Positions 46,966-60,119 of a stretch of DNA of 64,000 bases are shown in pieces (position 1 is the first letter of the stretch; each line of letters opens with the position of its first letter). This stretch comes from Anoplolepis gracilipes. Taxonomy: Eukaryota > Arthropoda > Insecta > Hymenoptera > Formicidae. Location of the stretch: NCBI RefSeq assembly GCF_047496725.1, contig NC_132973.1, forward strand, positions 1,339,501 to 1,403,500, read 5' to 3'. The translations under genes and the position numbers were made by a program. The notes beneath the pieces are model-generated. The model was given only the letters and a program-made list of their open reading frames with translations. It had not been told where the DNA came from and ran no database searches.

Positions 46966-47393
46966 AAAAGAATTCAATCATCTCGCAATTATCCGCGGAA
47001 CGTACGTTAAATCGAGAGTGGCGGCGATTGTGCATTCCCGAAATACAGATTTATTAAACATAAGACGTCACACGACTGTTTCCCTCACGAATCTATTCTC
47101 CTTCTCTCCACCCTCCTACCCCACCACCATCCCTTATTCAGTGGCGTTCTATTTGAATCTCACTTTTGAAATTTCAATTCTGCGTCTTATCAGCCCCTGA
47201 CGATCGGCGGGCGGGGGTAGCGGTCGCTGCCGCCCGCGAAAAATGGATTCGGAAAAAAAGATGGATGGAAAAATCGCGGCCTGGCCCGGTCGATGCTGGA
47301 CTCGAAAAAAAGAGGGAGGAGAGAAGGCCGGGAGGGGGGAGGGTGGTCAAGGGGAGAGAGAATCCAGTCAAAACAAGGCTTACCTAGGTCGTC

Positions 47394-47580
47394 GAGCAGC
47401 TATACAACGAAGGCCTTCACCTGCTCACGCGGACGACGGCACCACTACTGATAACGCAGTCAAACGGCCGACGCCTCGCGGAGCGCTGAACGCCAAGCGC
47501 CGACGCTGTCGTCGTCATTCCCGACGTCGGCGTCGGCGCCGACGTCGACGCCGATATCGGCGCGGGCCTAGGATAGAGGG
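47394..47580 (-). promoter_or_regulatory. Probable non-coding first exon and promoter of the NWD gene, with stacked palindromes
   Basis: CpG-rich, bounded on its left by a good donor for the minus strand (AG|GTAAGC). Its upstream half holds three perfect palindromes: CCGACGTCGG (47521-47530), CGTCGGCGCCGACG (47531-47544) and CCGATATCGG (47551-47560). The ACGTC cores resemble half of a CRE/bZIP site. Assignment to NWD rests on strand and position only (NWD start codon at 44136). Confidence 0.45.
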
Positions 47581-49376
47581 GGAGGGAATACTTGTACGAT
47601 ATATATCGATGTTATCTATATCCTCTCCCCGAGCGATACAAATTTGCATCTATTATCGTAATAGCAAAAATAGCTTTTTATATCTATACGCGCGATATAT
47701 TTTATACATTGAGACTAAAAAATAATAGTAATATGTATGTGTGTTGGGATAGATATTATAGGAGGCTCTTTAATTTATTGATAACAAAATAGAAATAGCG
47801 ATTAAAAATTGAAGCATTTTTTTTTTTGTAATATACAGTTGGTGATTTATAAAAGAAAATTGGGTAATACACGGATAGGGCTCGTTAAAAGATGTACAAT
47901 TATTTCCTGTCCTATATATGTGTTGTGTGTATGTATGTATATATAAATGTATTATTAAATAATAGACTAAATTGTCATACTATATTTTTGCATTTTGCAA
48001 ATCGTAAAATATAATGACAAAAAAACCAATTTCAGGAAACCTGTTTGGCAGCACGATACAGAGTACGAACAGCATGATTATTTTACAATATTAATTTTTT
48101 TATTTACTATAACACTCGCCAGCGCTCTATATATTCGTTCACCAGTAGTTATTTCTTATAAAGTCTTTTATAGGCGAGTTTATATTCGCTTCGACGATCA
48201 GTTAGTATTTTACATTCGCGCGAAATTATTCTCCGCACCTCATCCTATTATTAATCAGTTACATAATTCACTTGCAATATCTTTTAATCGTAACTTTTAT
48301 CGACATTTGAAATTGTCGTAGTGACTATGCTTGTTGCAATGTCTAATCTTACAATGTGGATTAACAACCTGTCATTGTTCTGGGGAATGACAGTAACTGA
48401 TAATATAATATTTTATGTCGTTACTATCCTCTTGTTCATTTTATTGCCTATATAAGTAGGTGATTAAATTGCAAAAAGTGCATTGCTTATCACCATTAAA
48501 TATTTTCATTTGGCGACACACGTCATGCAAGTACACACATTTTCGTTTTATTTTATTACTTATATTAAAAATGCAAAAATGTACTCATTTTTAATACCAT
48601 TTCTATTGCATATAATTATTTATAAATAATATTTGTATAAATAATTTGTAAATAATTTTTTTACAATTTTGAAGATGTGTGTGTGTACATGTGTGTGATA
48701 TTTAAGGTAAGAACACTTGCGTATTAATTCGCGACAATAACGATACTTCGATGAATAAGAGCTCAGAAATTAAAAAAAAAAAAAAATACTCTGTACAAAT
48801 ATGTATGTACTCATTAAACAGATTTATATTCGTCATTGTTGATGCTATTCAACGAATTATCGTTATTGTAGAAAAGAAAACTTTTTTACTGAAAAAAATA
48901 AGAATTTTGTAATAATAAAAATTACTATATCAAAGTAACACAAAATCATAAAAAAATTCGAATATGATTTACTGGAGATGTATATATAAGTTAAAGCATA
49001 AAGAAATTGCTTAACCCAAGTGGTTATGCGCAACTAGAACGCCAATTCATATATTGGAGTTATTGATAATAAAGAATTATATAATATGTAATAATAATAA
49101 TTATAATAACAATAATTACAATCTATTCATATTTAAATGCGTCAGTGTCTTTCAATAAGGCTATCACTGCTGCATAAATAGATGGCATAAGTAGATCTTG
49201 AATCATGTGATATGTCCCAATATATCCCAAATATGACCCAAAATCGATGAACTGTGATGGATTGCAACTTTGTCGTCGCACATTTTTTTACGATTTCATG
49301 AGTTTTTTATGATTTCATGGATTTGACAATTAACATTTTCACAAATTAATCCCACCCAAGAATTTCCTTAGTTTGG

Positions 49377-52300
49377 TCACTCCTTCACTTGTGTCTTGAG
49401 ATGTTGCAAGAACTCGTAATAACTAAGAGCAGATTCGAATCGATCTTCTATCAATCGCTCAATGAATAATGTCCTAAAATGACTGTCGTCCCTGAAAAAT
49501 AATTAACCGCATTATAAAAAGTTATAAATCAAGATAAAACTTACGATATATACATATTGAAGATAACTGCACGAGTATAACTTGCAACTTCTTTTTTTAT
49601 TATCAGTTAGAAATATACTTACCTGATAATTTGTACAGGTACGTAATACGGCTTTTCCTCTTGTAAGCTAAACACAAAATTTCGCAACCGTTCGCTTTCT
49701 ACTGTATCCAACTCTGGTAATTCGTACTGTAAGGTTTAAAATGATGTAAAATTTAAAAATGATGAATTATTAGATTTCTATCTTAATATTACAAATTTTT
49801 ATAATTCGTAAATTACAATCTTTTTAAATGCAGCTGATAAAAATGATAAAATGCTCACCATTTCTTCAGGGATAGATGAGAACGCCGAAGCTCCAAGTAC
49901 ATTAGAACAAAAAATTGGATTAATATTTTTGCCAATGTAAATGAAAATTCTGTCACCAGCATCCATAAGAAAGGCGCCTCGGCTGTCGAGTTTTTCTGCC
50001 GACAGATGAAATCGCGGCGGCTGCGGGCACACTTTACCATCAATATCCTTTGAATTACGATCGTCGAGCGCGTGAACAGGATATAAATCGGGAAAGACCA
50101 CTTGTATTAGTTGTGCTAATGGTAAGGTCTTCAATTGAAACATGGCAAACACGCGATCATCCAAACGTGTACTCATGCCAGATCTGAACGCTACCTGTAA
50201 TTTCGTAATACAGATAAGAATGATAATGAACATGCTTAAGTTAAAAAAAACCTTATGTGTGTTTAGATTATTGATAACTTACACTCTTCAATAACGCAAT
50301 GATGTACAGTGGCAGCAATTTTAAACTTCCTGGAGCAACAAGTCCTCCTCCACCGGAAGATTGTGATAATCGGTATGCAGACAAGACGTCGATGGCAACG
50401 TTTATCAATGCATCTCTAGCGTCCGACAAAGATGATTGAAGTGATCGATCAACAGCTATAAATATTTAAACAAATGCTTTTAATTTTATTTTATAATTAC
50501 AAGAACAAAAGATAAATATTTTATTATTAAATTTTTATGTTTTACGTAAGAATTCATAATTCAAGTGGTACATAACATTGTAAAACATATACTAACCCAT
50601 CTTTGATAACAGGCCTACTATGCATTGCTGATCTGCCGAATGTAGGACATCCGATAGACTCGACACAACTGGCAAGCATAATGTGTGTACTCTAATCCTT
50701 CGTTCACCTTTAAATATAAATAATATACGAAATGTGAAAAATAGGATAAAATTGTTTTAAAGCAAAAAAAAATAAGTATTTATTACCTTTGCTCGAAGTA
50801 TAGAGAAGAGACGCTTGGAAGCACACATTCTGCACGTCGGAGAGGTTCTCATCAATAGATATTTGCATGCCAAATCCGGCATCCGGATTAATATTTGGTA
50901 AACAGAGAAGATCGGTTGATCGAACGAAAAAGCTGCCATGGAAGGCGTGGATGCTGAGGCCGCGAGTACATCGAAGCCGCATTACCGCTTCGAAACCGAT
51001 CTTTCTGGTCAAATAACGCCGAAGTAATCTCTCCAACGTTTCAGTATTCTGTAACTTTGATGCTCGAAACAATGGCAGATGGTAAATGCAGCCACCAGTA
51101 AACTTTGACATGCATGCTGCAAAATATAATAAAACAAGATTAAATGTTACAAATATTTATCAATAATAACACAAATAAATTGACAACAAATATTTTTCAA
51201 ATTTAATCATTGCATTATTTACTAATTTATGGAATAAAAAAAATTTCTCCAATTATAGAAAAGCAAAAATTTCTTGTGTTTATTTCTCAAATATATTTGA
51301 TAAGATTTAATAGAAAACGTACTATTTTTTTAAATCGTGCGATTAAATAATATATGTTAGAAAAAAAGATTTTAAAAATTGCAAGAATTAATCACTTGCA
51401 TATTCATTGTTTCACGATAAAATCATTTATCGTTTTCATTAGAATAGTATTCAATAAAGATTTACTTACATAAAGTTGCTAGATCGCTGTACTGACTATT
51501 TAATAAGAACAAATCAATCGCAATCTGTTGTCCACTGCAATCCAGAGCAAATCTTTTGTAGAAGTCTGTTGCTGGATTAAGATGCGGTACATCTTTGTTC
51601 GCTCTAGTATTGGGATCTTCTCGTGGCTGCAAGGCTCCTGGACCAAGATTAGGCAGGCATGTCTGGAAAACAGTGACACGTCCTCCAGTAGCGGAAAGAA
51701 GTTTCAGAGCAGCTTGAAGACCAGCGCCGAGAGCGCTGTTAGTATCGTGAGTGCCACAAAACTTGACGGATAGCTGGGCGAGAAGATCGCGAATGAGTTC
51801 CTCGCGTTCTTTCAGATTTACAATCAAATTCTCTGGACACGGTAGAAACACATCGTCGATATCTAGCATGATCATCTCGTGCGGTTGTGATACGTTATCA
51901 GGCATGCTGAAGAAATGTAGAGCAGAGTCGACAGCGAGAAAACCGACTTGGGTGCGGCTATCGCCGGGAAGCCGCGACAGTTCATCGATGATGGTGTTGC
52001 ATACAATCTGTAAGTAGCCACTTTCTACCGCGAGACGAGAAACGTCCAAAACAAAGAGATAGACAGCAGGCTGAGGTGGACGGACCTGGAAAACATATAT
52101 CCATCAAAATTCAATTCCTCGAGGAAGCAAATTTTTTAATTATAAATAATATAAAGATATTTGTTCTAATTAAAAAACTAATTATATTTTAATTAGTACA
52201 TGTAATCGGAATTAATTAAAAAAATAATCACTAACCATGTATTCGCTTGGCGCGATGAACTCTATCGTGCCGGTTCTAACTTCTGGTCGTCGCGATGGAT

Positions 52301-55269
52301 CGCCATACGATTTCGTCACAGGATCAAATTGAAATTCCTCAGGAACTGCAACAACGAGATACGAGTACATAATCGTCACGTTTATAACATATTATATTAA
52401 TAATGTAAGCAATTCTAGCATATTTATTACGTTCATTCAGTCTGAAACAAAGATTGCATTTCCATCTTCTCGAATCGACGAAGTATACAAATGGGTTGAT
52501 ATATGTTCTGCAAGCGCGGCAACGTACGATTGTATTGCATTGAATCACTGCCAAATGCTGCTGCGACAAATAACAAGCTTCACATTATTGAAATTTATTT
52601 TCACAAAGATATTTTAAAGAGTTACAAAATATATTTTACACAATCCTATATAATTTAAATTATAAAAATTTATTTATATGCATTACTTACGTTTAGGTCT
52701 CTAAAAGGATGTATTAGTACGCCGAATGGCAATCTTGATTTTTGAAGAAGCGAATTTGATTCCGGGACCTTTGTCAGTGTACACCTGAATATGCTGTAAT
52801 TATTTGATACATTATATAAGAATGAAATTTATAACTTGAAACAGTGACAATACAAAAGTTCTAAATTGTTCAATTTTTTTATTTATAAATCAAATATTTA
52901 ATAATGCATCTTAGATGAAAAAATAAGAAAAAGAAAAAACTTACTCGGGATTACAATTTACATTATCCAGGAATTCCTGATGTAACTTGATCTTTGGTGG
53001 CTCGACTTTTTCAGGTGGCAGTATATTTCTGCATTGTAGAAGATCTACTGATTCCATCCCCTGAAGAATGTTAGTAACATATTAAAATAACATTATAAAG
53101 TAATATGTGATTAATATATTAATAATATTAAAGTAACTCTTATATACTAAGTTCTATATGTAACTAAAACACTAAAATATTTTGATAAAAAAATAATAAG
53201 TACCCATAATTTGTTGAAGCTACTTTGTGTAACGTTTAGATTGCCCATCTGATTATTTAATTGATTTAATTGGTCAGGATACATATTAGGATATCTTCTA
53301 TTTAACGAATCTAATGGGACGTTCGTCATCGGACCGGGTTGTTGTGAACGAGTATCGTACTAAAAATATAATAAACTTAATATTTTAAAATCACATAATT
53401 TTACATAAAAAATAATAATTAAACAAAATTTAATTTTACTATTACATGTTATAATGTTATATCTTCTCAAGTTACCGTCTGTTGCCCCGGAAGAGGCGGT
53501 CCTGATAGCGGCGGTCTCCCACCATGTAACTGATTAACTCCCAAAGGCGGTGCGGTAGTCCTTGGAGGTAGCATTGTGGTATTGGCAGTGTCCTGTTGTG
53601 GATATCTTCTTTGGCCAGGTAAATTTTGATGTATGTTCTGACCTTGAGGAATATTTCCCAATCCCGTAGAATCCATATAACCAGTAAGTAAGTTCTGTTG
53701 TGGTTTCAAAGGTTGAGGACAATAATCCTGATTCCGTGAATCTACATTATGGCCTTGTGAACTGGGAAGTAAATTTCGTGGGCTAGAGTTCGATGGTGTT
53801 GACGTTGGACTGAATATATTCTGCTGACTGCTGTATTTGAGTTGAGGATTATTTAAGCTGTCAGAAAAACCGATTGTCGATTGTGCTTGGATATTCTGAG
53901 GAGCTTGAATGTTGGAAATTACTGGATCTTGTTGCACATGCCTGGTTTGATTCAAATGTTGAGTAATATTCGAAGGAGGTAGATTAATATTGGATAAAGA
54001 TGGATAAGTAGGATCACTTTGACTATGCAAGGTTTTATTTACTCCTGTGAAGGATGTTTGACCTCCTGCAGTTTGATCTATAGAGACTTGACTAGTCTTA
54101 TCAATGCAACTGGATGTTCCAGAAATGCCTACAGTCCCTTGTGTAATATTAGTAGCCAGGGGATTAGTTGTCCATTGATAATTTTGGTTTACTTTAGCAA
54201 GCTCTGGTTCAATAGTATTTGTAAATGTTGAAGATGCAGATCCTGATGCTAGATTTTTAGCTGTTGAAGGCATCTGATTCGAAGAAATTGTATATCTATG
54301 TTGAATCTCCTGATTAGGTTGGGATACAAAGGTAGTCGAAGATGTACTGACTGCAACATTTGAATGTGTACTAGTGGGATATTGGCTAGAGATCCCATAA
54401 GGATTTACAGGATTATACAGTTGTGTTCTAGGTAGTGAAGGCAATGCATTAGAGCTTGGAGGTCCATTTATTGGTGGCATTGGTGGTCGAGGCAACTGAG
54501 GCCGATATTGATTATGAAGATACTGGGTTGGCGATGGATCTCTGGAAGTTTCCCTAGATGGGTCACGCGATGATTGTGATGATGGTGTCCCTAGAAATAT
54601 ATTTAATTATCTCAATTTTAAGAATAAACTTTCTAAACAAGATTCAAGTAATATCTTTAAAATTTCAATTGATAATCATTATCAACATTGTAGTAATCAT
54701 TATTAACATTGTAGTAATGGATGCTTTAAAATCAAAGATATATGATTGTATAATAATTGTTCCATAAAATTTGGTACAATTTATTATCTACTTTCTCAAA
54801 ATAAAATTTTATTTATATATTTATTTAACTAGATATTGAGACAAGCTTTATATTAAGTTTTATATGAAATTCAAGATACTTTTTTTACTAGAAATCAATC
54901 TGTTAATCATTTTTTTGAAAAAGCAAAGGGTTAATCAATTATGTTGCCTTGGTTTTTATTATGCAACACTAAAAATAGAAGACCAAAAAATGTAAGAACT
55001 ATAATCACTATTGAAAAAATAGTATATAACTTATATTTGAGGTATAAAATTTTTTTGTCGTAGATGCTTATATTTTATATATATATATGTATATATATAT
55101 ATATTTTTTTTTTTTGCAAAAACTTACCAGTCAGATTAAACTGGGGAGATTGCATACCATTTTGTTGAGATGCAGAATTTTGGCCATTTACTATCGGCGA
55201 TGAATCATTTTTCAAGGAACTATTGGGCTCTGTATATACCGGATATTGGTAACCACTTGATTGTGACAT
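49377..55269 (-). CDS. SEC24 (A/B type) COPII cargo-binding coat subunit
   Basis: Inner-coat subunit of COPII vesicles that picks cargo at ER exit sites, in complex with SEC23. Fourteen exons on the minus strand: 55128-55269, 53476-54590, 53204-53359, 52945-53060, 52691-52793, 52431-52560, 52236-52345, 51470-52085, 50787-51116, 50597-50707, 50283-50455, 49859-50194, 49623-49726 and 49377-49491. They total 3657 nt and 1218 residues, in phase throughout. The N-terminal 480 residues are disordered, rich in Pro, Gln, Asn and Ser. The zinc finger is CRAC, 17 residues, then CNLC (about residues 558-582). The trunk domain begins VYLFVLDVSR, and the block VTVFQTCLPNLGPG is typical. The beta-sandwich, helical and gelsolin domains follow (GDRIFIYIGKNI). 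The long disordered N-terminus and the CRACRTYINPFV motif favour the A/B class over C/D. Confidence 0.95.
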
Positions 55270-56916
55270 TTCGTTGCTTTAACAGTCACACTGCAAATAA
55301 ATTATATATTATTTAATAACATATTCTTGGTAACATATTCTTAAAAACAGAGATATTTTCTACATCTCATATCAAAAAGTAAATATAAACTATTTAATTT
55401 AAAGTCTATCTTTCAAATTTAAAATAAGTTTAAGGTATGTAATAATAAGACAATAAAAATCTAATGCTTAGATTCTGAATTTTTTTTGTAACTCAACAAA
55501 TAATATGAAAAGAATTCAGCACGACTACACCCAGGAATAACAGTAAGATTGTTACAATGTTATAAAATTATAGGTCTGAGCAAAGCAAACTGTATAAGAA
55601 GTATAGTACTGAATATAAGAAGTTACAGATTAAAAACTCGACAGATTAGAATGAGAGTTACATCAGGGCTTATTTTGAGGTGATTATCGTTTTTTATTAA
55701 TCAAGAGAAAAGTGGGATTTATAATTATAACAGATTGACGTTTGAGCAGTCAAAACGCATTGTCAGCATGCCAAAAGGTTAAAATGCAGAAGGCGGAGGC
55801 TGGACTATCCATGCTTCGCTTACCTTTGTAATGACGCGGGTCGCTCGAAATTAGGAACGAATGGACGCAGACTCGCGCATCACCTCGTTTATCTCCACGC
55901 AGTCCTACAAGACGTTATAATTGTAGCAATTCGGGTACGGACAAACAGCATACACAACATTACGTGGCAGCTCGCGCGACTGCTGCGCCACGGCATGTAT
56001 AGACGATAGCACGTGACGGTACCAGATGGCAGCAGGATCAGGTTGATACCGCCCGGGGTGCGTTCAAAAATTCTACCTCTAGGGAAAGGTAACTTTTAAT
56101 TGACCAATCAGATTAAAAAGAGCAAAGACTTTTTCATCCTGATTGGTCAATAAAATGCCACTCTATCTGACAGATAGAATTTTCGAACGCATCTCCAGGA
56201 ATTGATTCTGACAGTTCGATTCTCGCGTTTTCAAAATAAAAACTTCTTTAGCTTTCAAATCGCTTTCGATTTTATATTTTATTTTTTGCAGGGTCGTGTA
56301 GTTCTGCATAATAGTAATGTGGATTTAATAAGAAAAATATAAGTAAATATACTTGTGTATATTTTTACAAATATAGGAGAATATATTTTTGTTACATTTT
56401 TACATTTAATTCTTGAGAGAACTTCAGAACTTGATTAATTTTATAATTATTACAGCGAAATTTTTAATTAATTTGGTCGTTCTTAATTTTATCTTTCTTT
56501 CATATCAGATTATAAAATTATAATAAAAATTATTTAAGAAATTACAAATCTATTTATGATTAGATATGTTAACAATATGTTATAGATACATATTATTCTT
56601 GGTAAGATTAATCATTGATTAAATTAATCAAACCTTAATCAAAATAGTTTCTTAAAGAAGTTTTGACAAAAATCTTATAACCAAAGAATTAATTGTGATG
56701 ACACATGTACATCAATAGAATTATATATTTCTCAATAAATAAAGTACATTTTCCAATCTGTCAAGTTGAAGGATGATTTGGTCATCTTGGAGAAGTTTTT
56801 ATGGCTCTTTGGAATGAATGGAAGATACAATGGCAGCGCAAGTGAATGCATAATGTTTGAATTGGTCATCCAGTTTTTTTTTTTTTTTTTTTAGAACACT
56901 TTTAGTAATCGAGTTC
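55270..56916. other. Region between SEC24 start and vimar end
   Basis: SEC24 promoter side (left) and vimar 3' UTR side (right). A CpG-richer block at about 55780-56060 probably contains the SEC24 transcription start. An inverted-repeat element lies at 56056-56196, and a T-run sits near 56875-56892. No coding gene is supported. Confidence 0.55.
56056..56196. mobile_element. Short inverted-repeat element upstream of SEC24
   Basis: The left end TGCGTTCAAAAATTCTA matches the right end on the minus strand, TGCGTTCGAAAATTCTA. A second inverted match, TTGACCAATCAG, lies further in on both arms. It is about 141 bases with no coding capacity, and is a MITE-like palindrome of a different family from those at 22288 and 31203. 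The ATTGGTC/GACCAAT cores equal CCAAT-box motifs in both directions. Confidence 0.72.
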
Positions 56917-59893
56917 CTAGCTCATATCCAAGGCAGTGCACAGTGTTGTTTGCAATGCAGCGACACGTGTCCAGATTTCCGTAGCATTATTTTCATTTTT
57001 GTTCAACTGTAAAGTTTTACACACGTCGGCTAATCCACAGTTTTTGAGATGTTCTTTTAGTCGGTCTAAAATAAAATTATTTAGTCAGATCATAAGTATT
57101 GAACAATTCTAATGTAATACTACAATTAATGCTTATGCAAGATAAATTGTCCAAATACCTGATTGCACGACGCTATCCAATAGAGATAGCGCGTTTAGCA
57201 CAATATGTATGTCGAGATCATTGGCACGCGCTTTAAAAAATTCGCGCATATTGCTCCCAAAATCCGCCTCGATTAGCAGCTCCTCAGATTCCGTTGGACA
57301 GATCCTCGTTAATATCGTCAGACTCAATATTGCTTCATTTTGCATTAATGCATGCTGTGCCAAAAGCATATTAACCAAGTGTTGCACTGCTCCATATTTG
57401 ATAATCGACAAAGCGATCTGCTTATCCCTGAAAAAGTATATATAACATTTAGAGATCGTTTTATAAAAAAATTATTGAGAACGAACCTGCTATTGTTCAT
57501 TATCCAAGCGATTAACCGATTCGCTTCACCCTGAACGCCAGGGTGATCCGCGGTACCGCACCACTCAACCGCTCGCTTGATCAGGTCCTCCCTTCGTCCT
57601 AAGGAGATTGCTGCTTCTCCTACAGCAAGTAACTCGACCATAATTATTACATTAGTCTCTTATTGAATTATAGTAAATATTGTTGCCATATAGTTCTTAA
57701 GAGAGGTTTTTATAAGTGCTCACTTTGGCCGTCTATGACTATCCTAAGCGTTCCTAGCAATTTGAAAACAACGGGAAAGGTAGGGATGTCCAACATCGGG
57801 TAAAGTACATCGATAAGACCATCGGCGAGTATCAGCGATTTGTTGTCCGTAGGTATGACGAGATTGCGTAAAGCACTGAGCAAAGCATGCTGGCATCTAA
57901 TATCGCCAAACTTGCTGTCATTCCTTTGGAGGAGTTTTAGCAGCTTCCGATGAATTCCCTGTTCGACCATATGCTTACAATGTATGTCGGTTCGTGCAAA
58001 GTTGCCCATAGCCAAAACTGCGGTAATCTGTAAGTCTTCGTCAATGCTCTCTAGCCATTCTACCAACTTTGTGTAGACAGCACCCTTGCTGTCATCATAA
58101 AGGAAGTTCATGCTGTCATCTATGCAAAAAAAAAAAAAAAAAAAAGAAAATGGTATATTTGTTAGAACAAATAAAATAGAATTTAATAGCTTCTCTCAGA
58201 ACTCACCTCCAGTTAAGATTAAAACGATTAAGTTGCAAGCAATTTTGAGAACAAATCGCGTTTCTTCGTCGTTGCAATGTGGACCATGTTTTTCTAACAA
58301 TTTTAGAAGCAAATCGCACACTCCTGTTTTGGCTAGCAATAACTTCACTTTTTCTAAGAGTTGAAATTACATTACTACAATTATTACTTAATTTATCCAA
58401 GTTTTAAATCTAATTACATTAAGATGTCTTTACTTTATTTATTTTAATCTATACAAAAGCATTAATTTAAATTAATTTAATCTAGATTTAATTAATCAAT
58501 AAAATTATCATTAATTTACCATCTTCGGCTTGACCATGTAATAATTCCAAACACATTTCGCATAACTCGGAAGTGTCACTGACTAACACATCAATCAGAA
58601 CTCTCGTTAATCTCTCATCGAGAAATATAATGTTTGCGTCGTTTAATAAACTAAGAGTGAGTAACGCGTGCATTGCCGCTTCGCCACCACTGGTCCCATC
58701 TTCCTCCAAGATGCTGCAAATAGTGGGTACTATGTCTTCTTTGAGTGCCTGATGAAGTATATTTAAAGATTACAATTGTTGTCTACCCATCGTGCTTTTG
58801 TAACATCATTGTTGATTATTTTATTCATAATGCACACTCTCAAAAAATGTAACTTTTTACCTCTTCGTGCAATGCTTCCTGATCTATCAAAAAATTTAAT
58901 AAAGAACCAGCAGACACATTTCGCAGAAAGCTGGCACCCTCGGCGTTCTTTAACGCAATACTTTCCTTCAGCACTGTTAAAATTACTTTCAACCCATCCT
59001 GTTCACGCACTAATTTTTTACCATTCTCTGTAAAATAAATATTTCTCATTAAAGCTTATTTTTAAAAGTTTTACAGTTATCGTACAATTATATAGATTAG
59101 CAATATATTTAAATTAAATTCTTATATCTCTTCTCGATAACTGAACATTTAATACATAAATATATATATGAATGTGTCAAACTAAAACTTTATCATTTTG
59201 AATTGTTAGATAAGTTCTTATGTAAGTGTAACTGTTGTAGCAACCATTTTCATAACAGATATTTCCTAGAGCTCTGGAAGCTTGCGTCAGTATGTCTATA
59301 TCCTTATTCTTCAGCAAGTCAATCAATGCTTGTACCAATTCTACATTGGTACATTTTTCTCTTCCCTTTTCAGTCTTTGCAATCTCTGCAATGGCTTTTG
59401 TAGTTTTTACTACAATCTGTTTAGACTTGTGTCCAAGCAAAGTTAGGAAAACTTCATCAATTACTAGTTCCGATGTCTCTAAAACCGTACACTAATTAAT
59501 AACAGTTTTACTTGATACGACACTAAATTAAATGACTGACAATAAAGGAAAAACAGAAGTCATAAAAATATTGATCACATGCATTTAATCCTATTACAGT
59601 GTAACTCAATGTGTATCACACATTGTTTTTCATTATACCTCCAATCGAAGTTTTGCTAATATTCACCACAGAATCCAATATCTGACCGATATTGGAACAT
59701 TCATCTTGTGAAGTATCAAGTCTCACAGCGTGTTTTAAATCATCAACGAGTTCATCGATATTATGCTTCGCTTCGCCTGTAACATATATTGAACGAAATT
59801 TATGTAATACAGTTTCAAAGGTAAAAAAAAAGAAAAGAAAAAAACAGATGTATGAAATGATAGACACAATAACAGGACGCGATTACCTTCCAT
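56917..59893 (-). CDS. vimar: Rap1 GTPase-GDP dissociation stimulator 1 (vimar / SmgGDS)
   Basis: Armadillo-repeat protein that binds small GTPases of the Ras/Rho class. In Drosophila vimar is tied to mitochondrial shape through Miro. Ten coding exons, minus strand: 59887-59893, 59639-59776, 59245-59478, 58861-59027, 58520-58748, 58207-58353, 57724-58119, 57487-57619, 57159-57427 and 56917-57065. They total 1869 nt and 622 residues (human protein 607). Repeat motifs are clear: QASRALGNICYEN, ITAVLAMGNFARTDIHCKHM, CQHALLSALRNLVIP, VVFKLLGTLRIVIDGQ and GVQGEANRLIAWI. The first coding exon holds just seven bases (ATGGAAG), but its splice to GEAKHNIDELVDDL is in phase. The donor after NICYEN (GTTGCT) is weak; the next exon fits the family only with this junction. 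No catalytic motif is expected. It shares a 226-bp upstream region with TMEM242. Confidence 0.94.
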
Positions 59894-60119
59894 TTCTGTC
59901 AGGCGGCTCAGAATCCGTCGAGAATCCACAAAACTCGCGGCCGATTTGTCTGAATGTCGCACGTGCCTTACTATTTAACGAAATATCAAAAAAAAAGTTC
60001 CGGCAACCCCTTTACTCACTTTTGACATATGGAATTCTGTGCAGTTATCCCGCATGTGTAAACGAGTGGGCGCTTTAAAAATGGCGGAATAACCGTCGGG
60101 CTACTTTTCTTCGAATGCG
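59894..60119. promoter_or_regulatory. Bidirectional promoter of vimar and TMEM242
   Basis: Start codons of the two genes lie 226 bases apart on opposite strands, so both promoters must fit here. The interval is richer in CpG than its flanks and includes AAAATGGCGG and a nearby second GATGGCGG at the TMEM242 start. These resemble the YY1-type AAGATGGCGGC motif. No TATA box is evident on either side. Confidence 0.65.

Larger units (their letters stand above)
44137..49376. other. Large intergenic region, including a likely non-coding first exon of NWD
   Basis: No coding gene is supported. A CpG-rich block at about 47170-47590 contains a minus-strand donor (CTAG|GTAAGC at 47392-47394), so a 5' UTR exon of the NWD gene probably lies at 47394 to about 47580. 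A T-run lies at about 46621-46641 and a G-rich run at 46949-46965. The block 44880-46600 has more CpG than the flanking DNA, but its open frames have no family signature. 47600-49376 is AT-rich and includes the SEC24 3' UTR near its right end. Confidence 0.5.

Noticed and set aside
47243..47725. 160-codon Arg-rich frame on the plus strand
   Set aside because: Arises from the CpG-rich palindromic block; arginine runs and lack of any domain argue against coding, and the splice donor found here is on the minus strand.
54558..54767. Ile-rich 69-codon frame on the plus strand
   Set aside because: Lies in the first SEC24 intron and opposite its second exon; AT-rich composition explains it.
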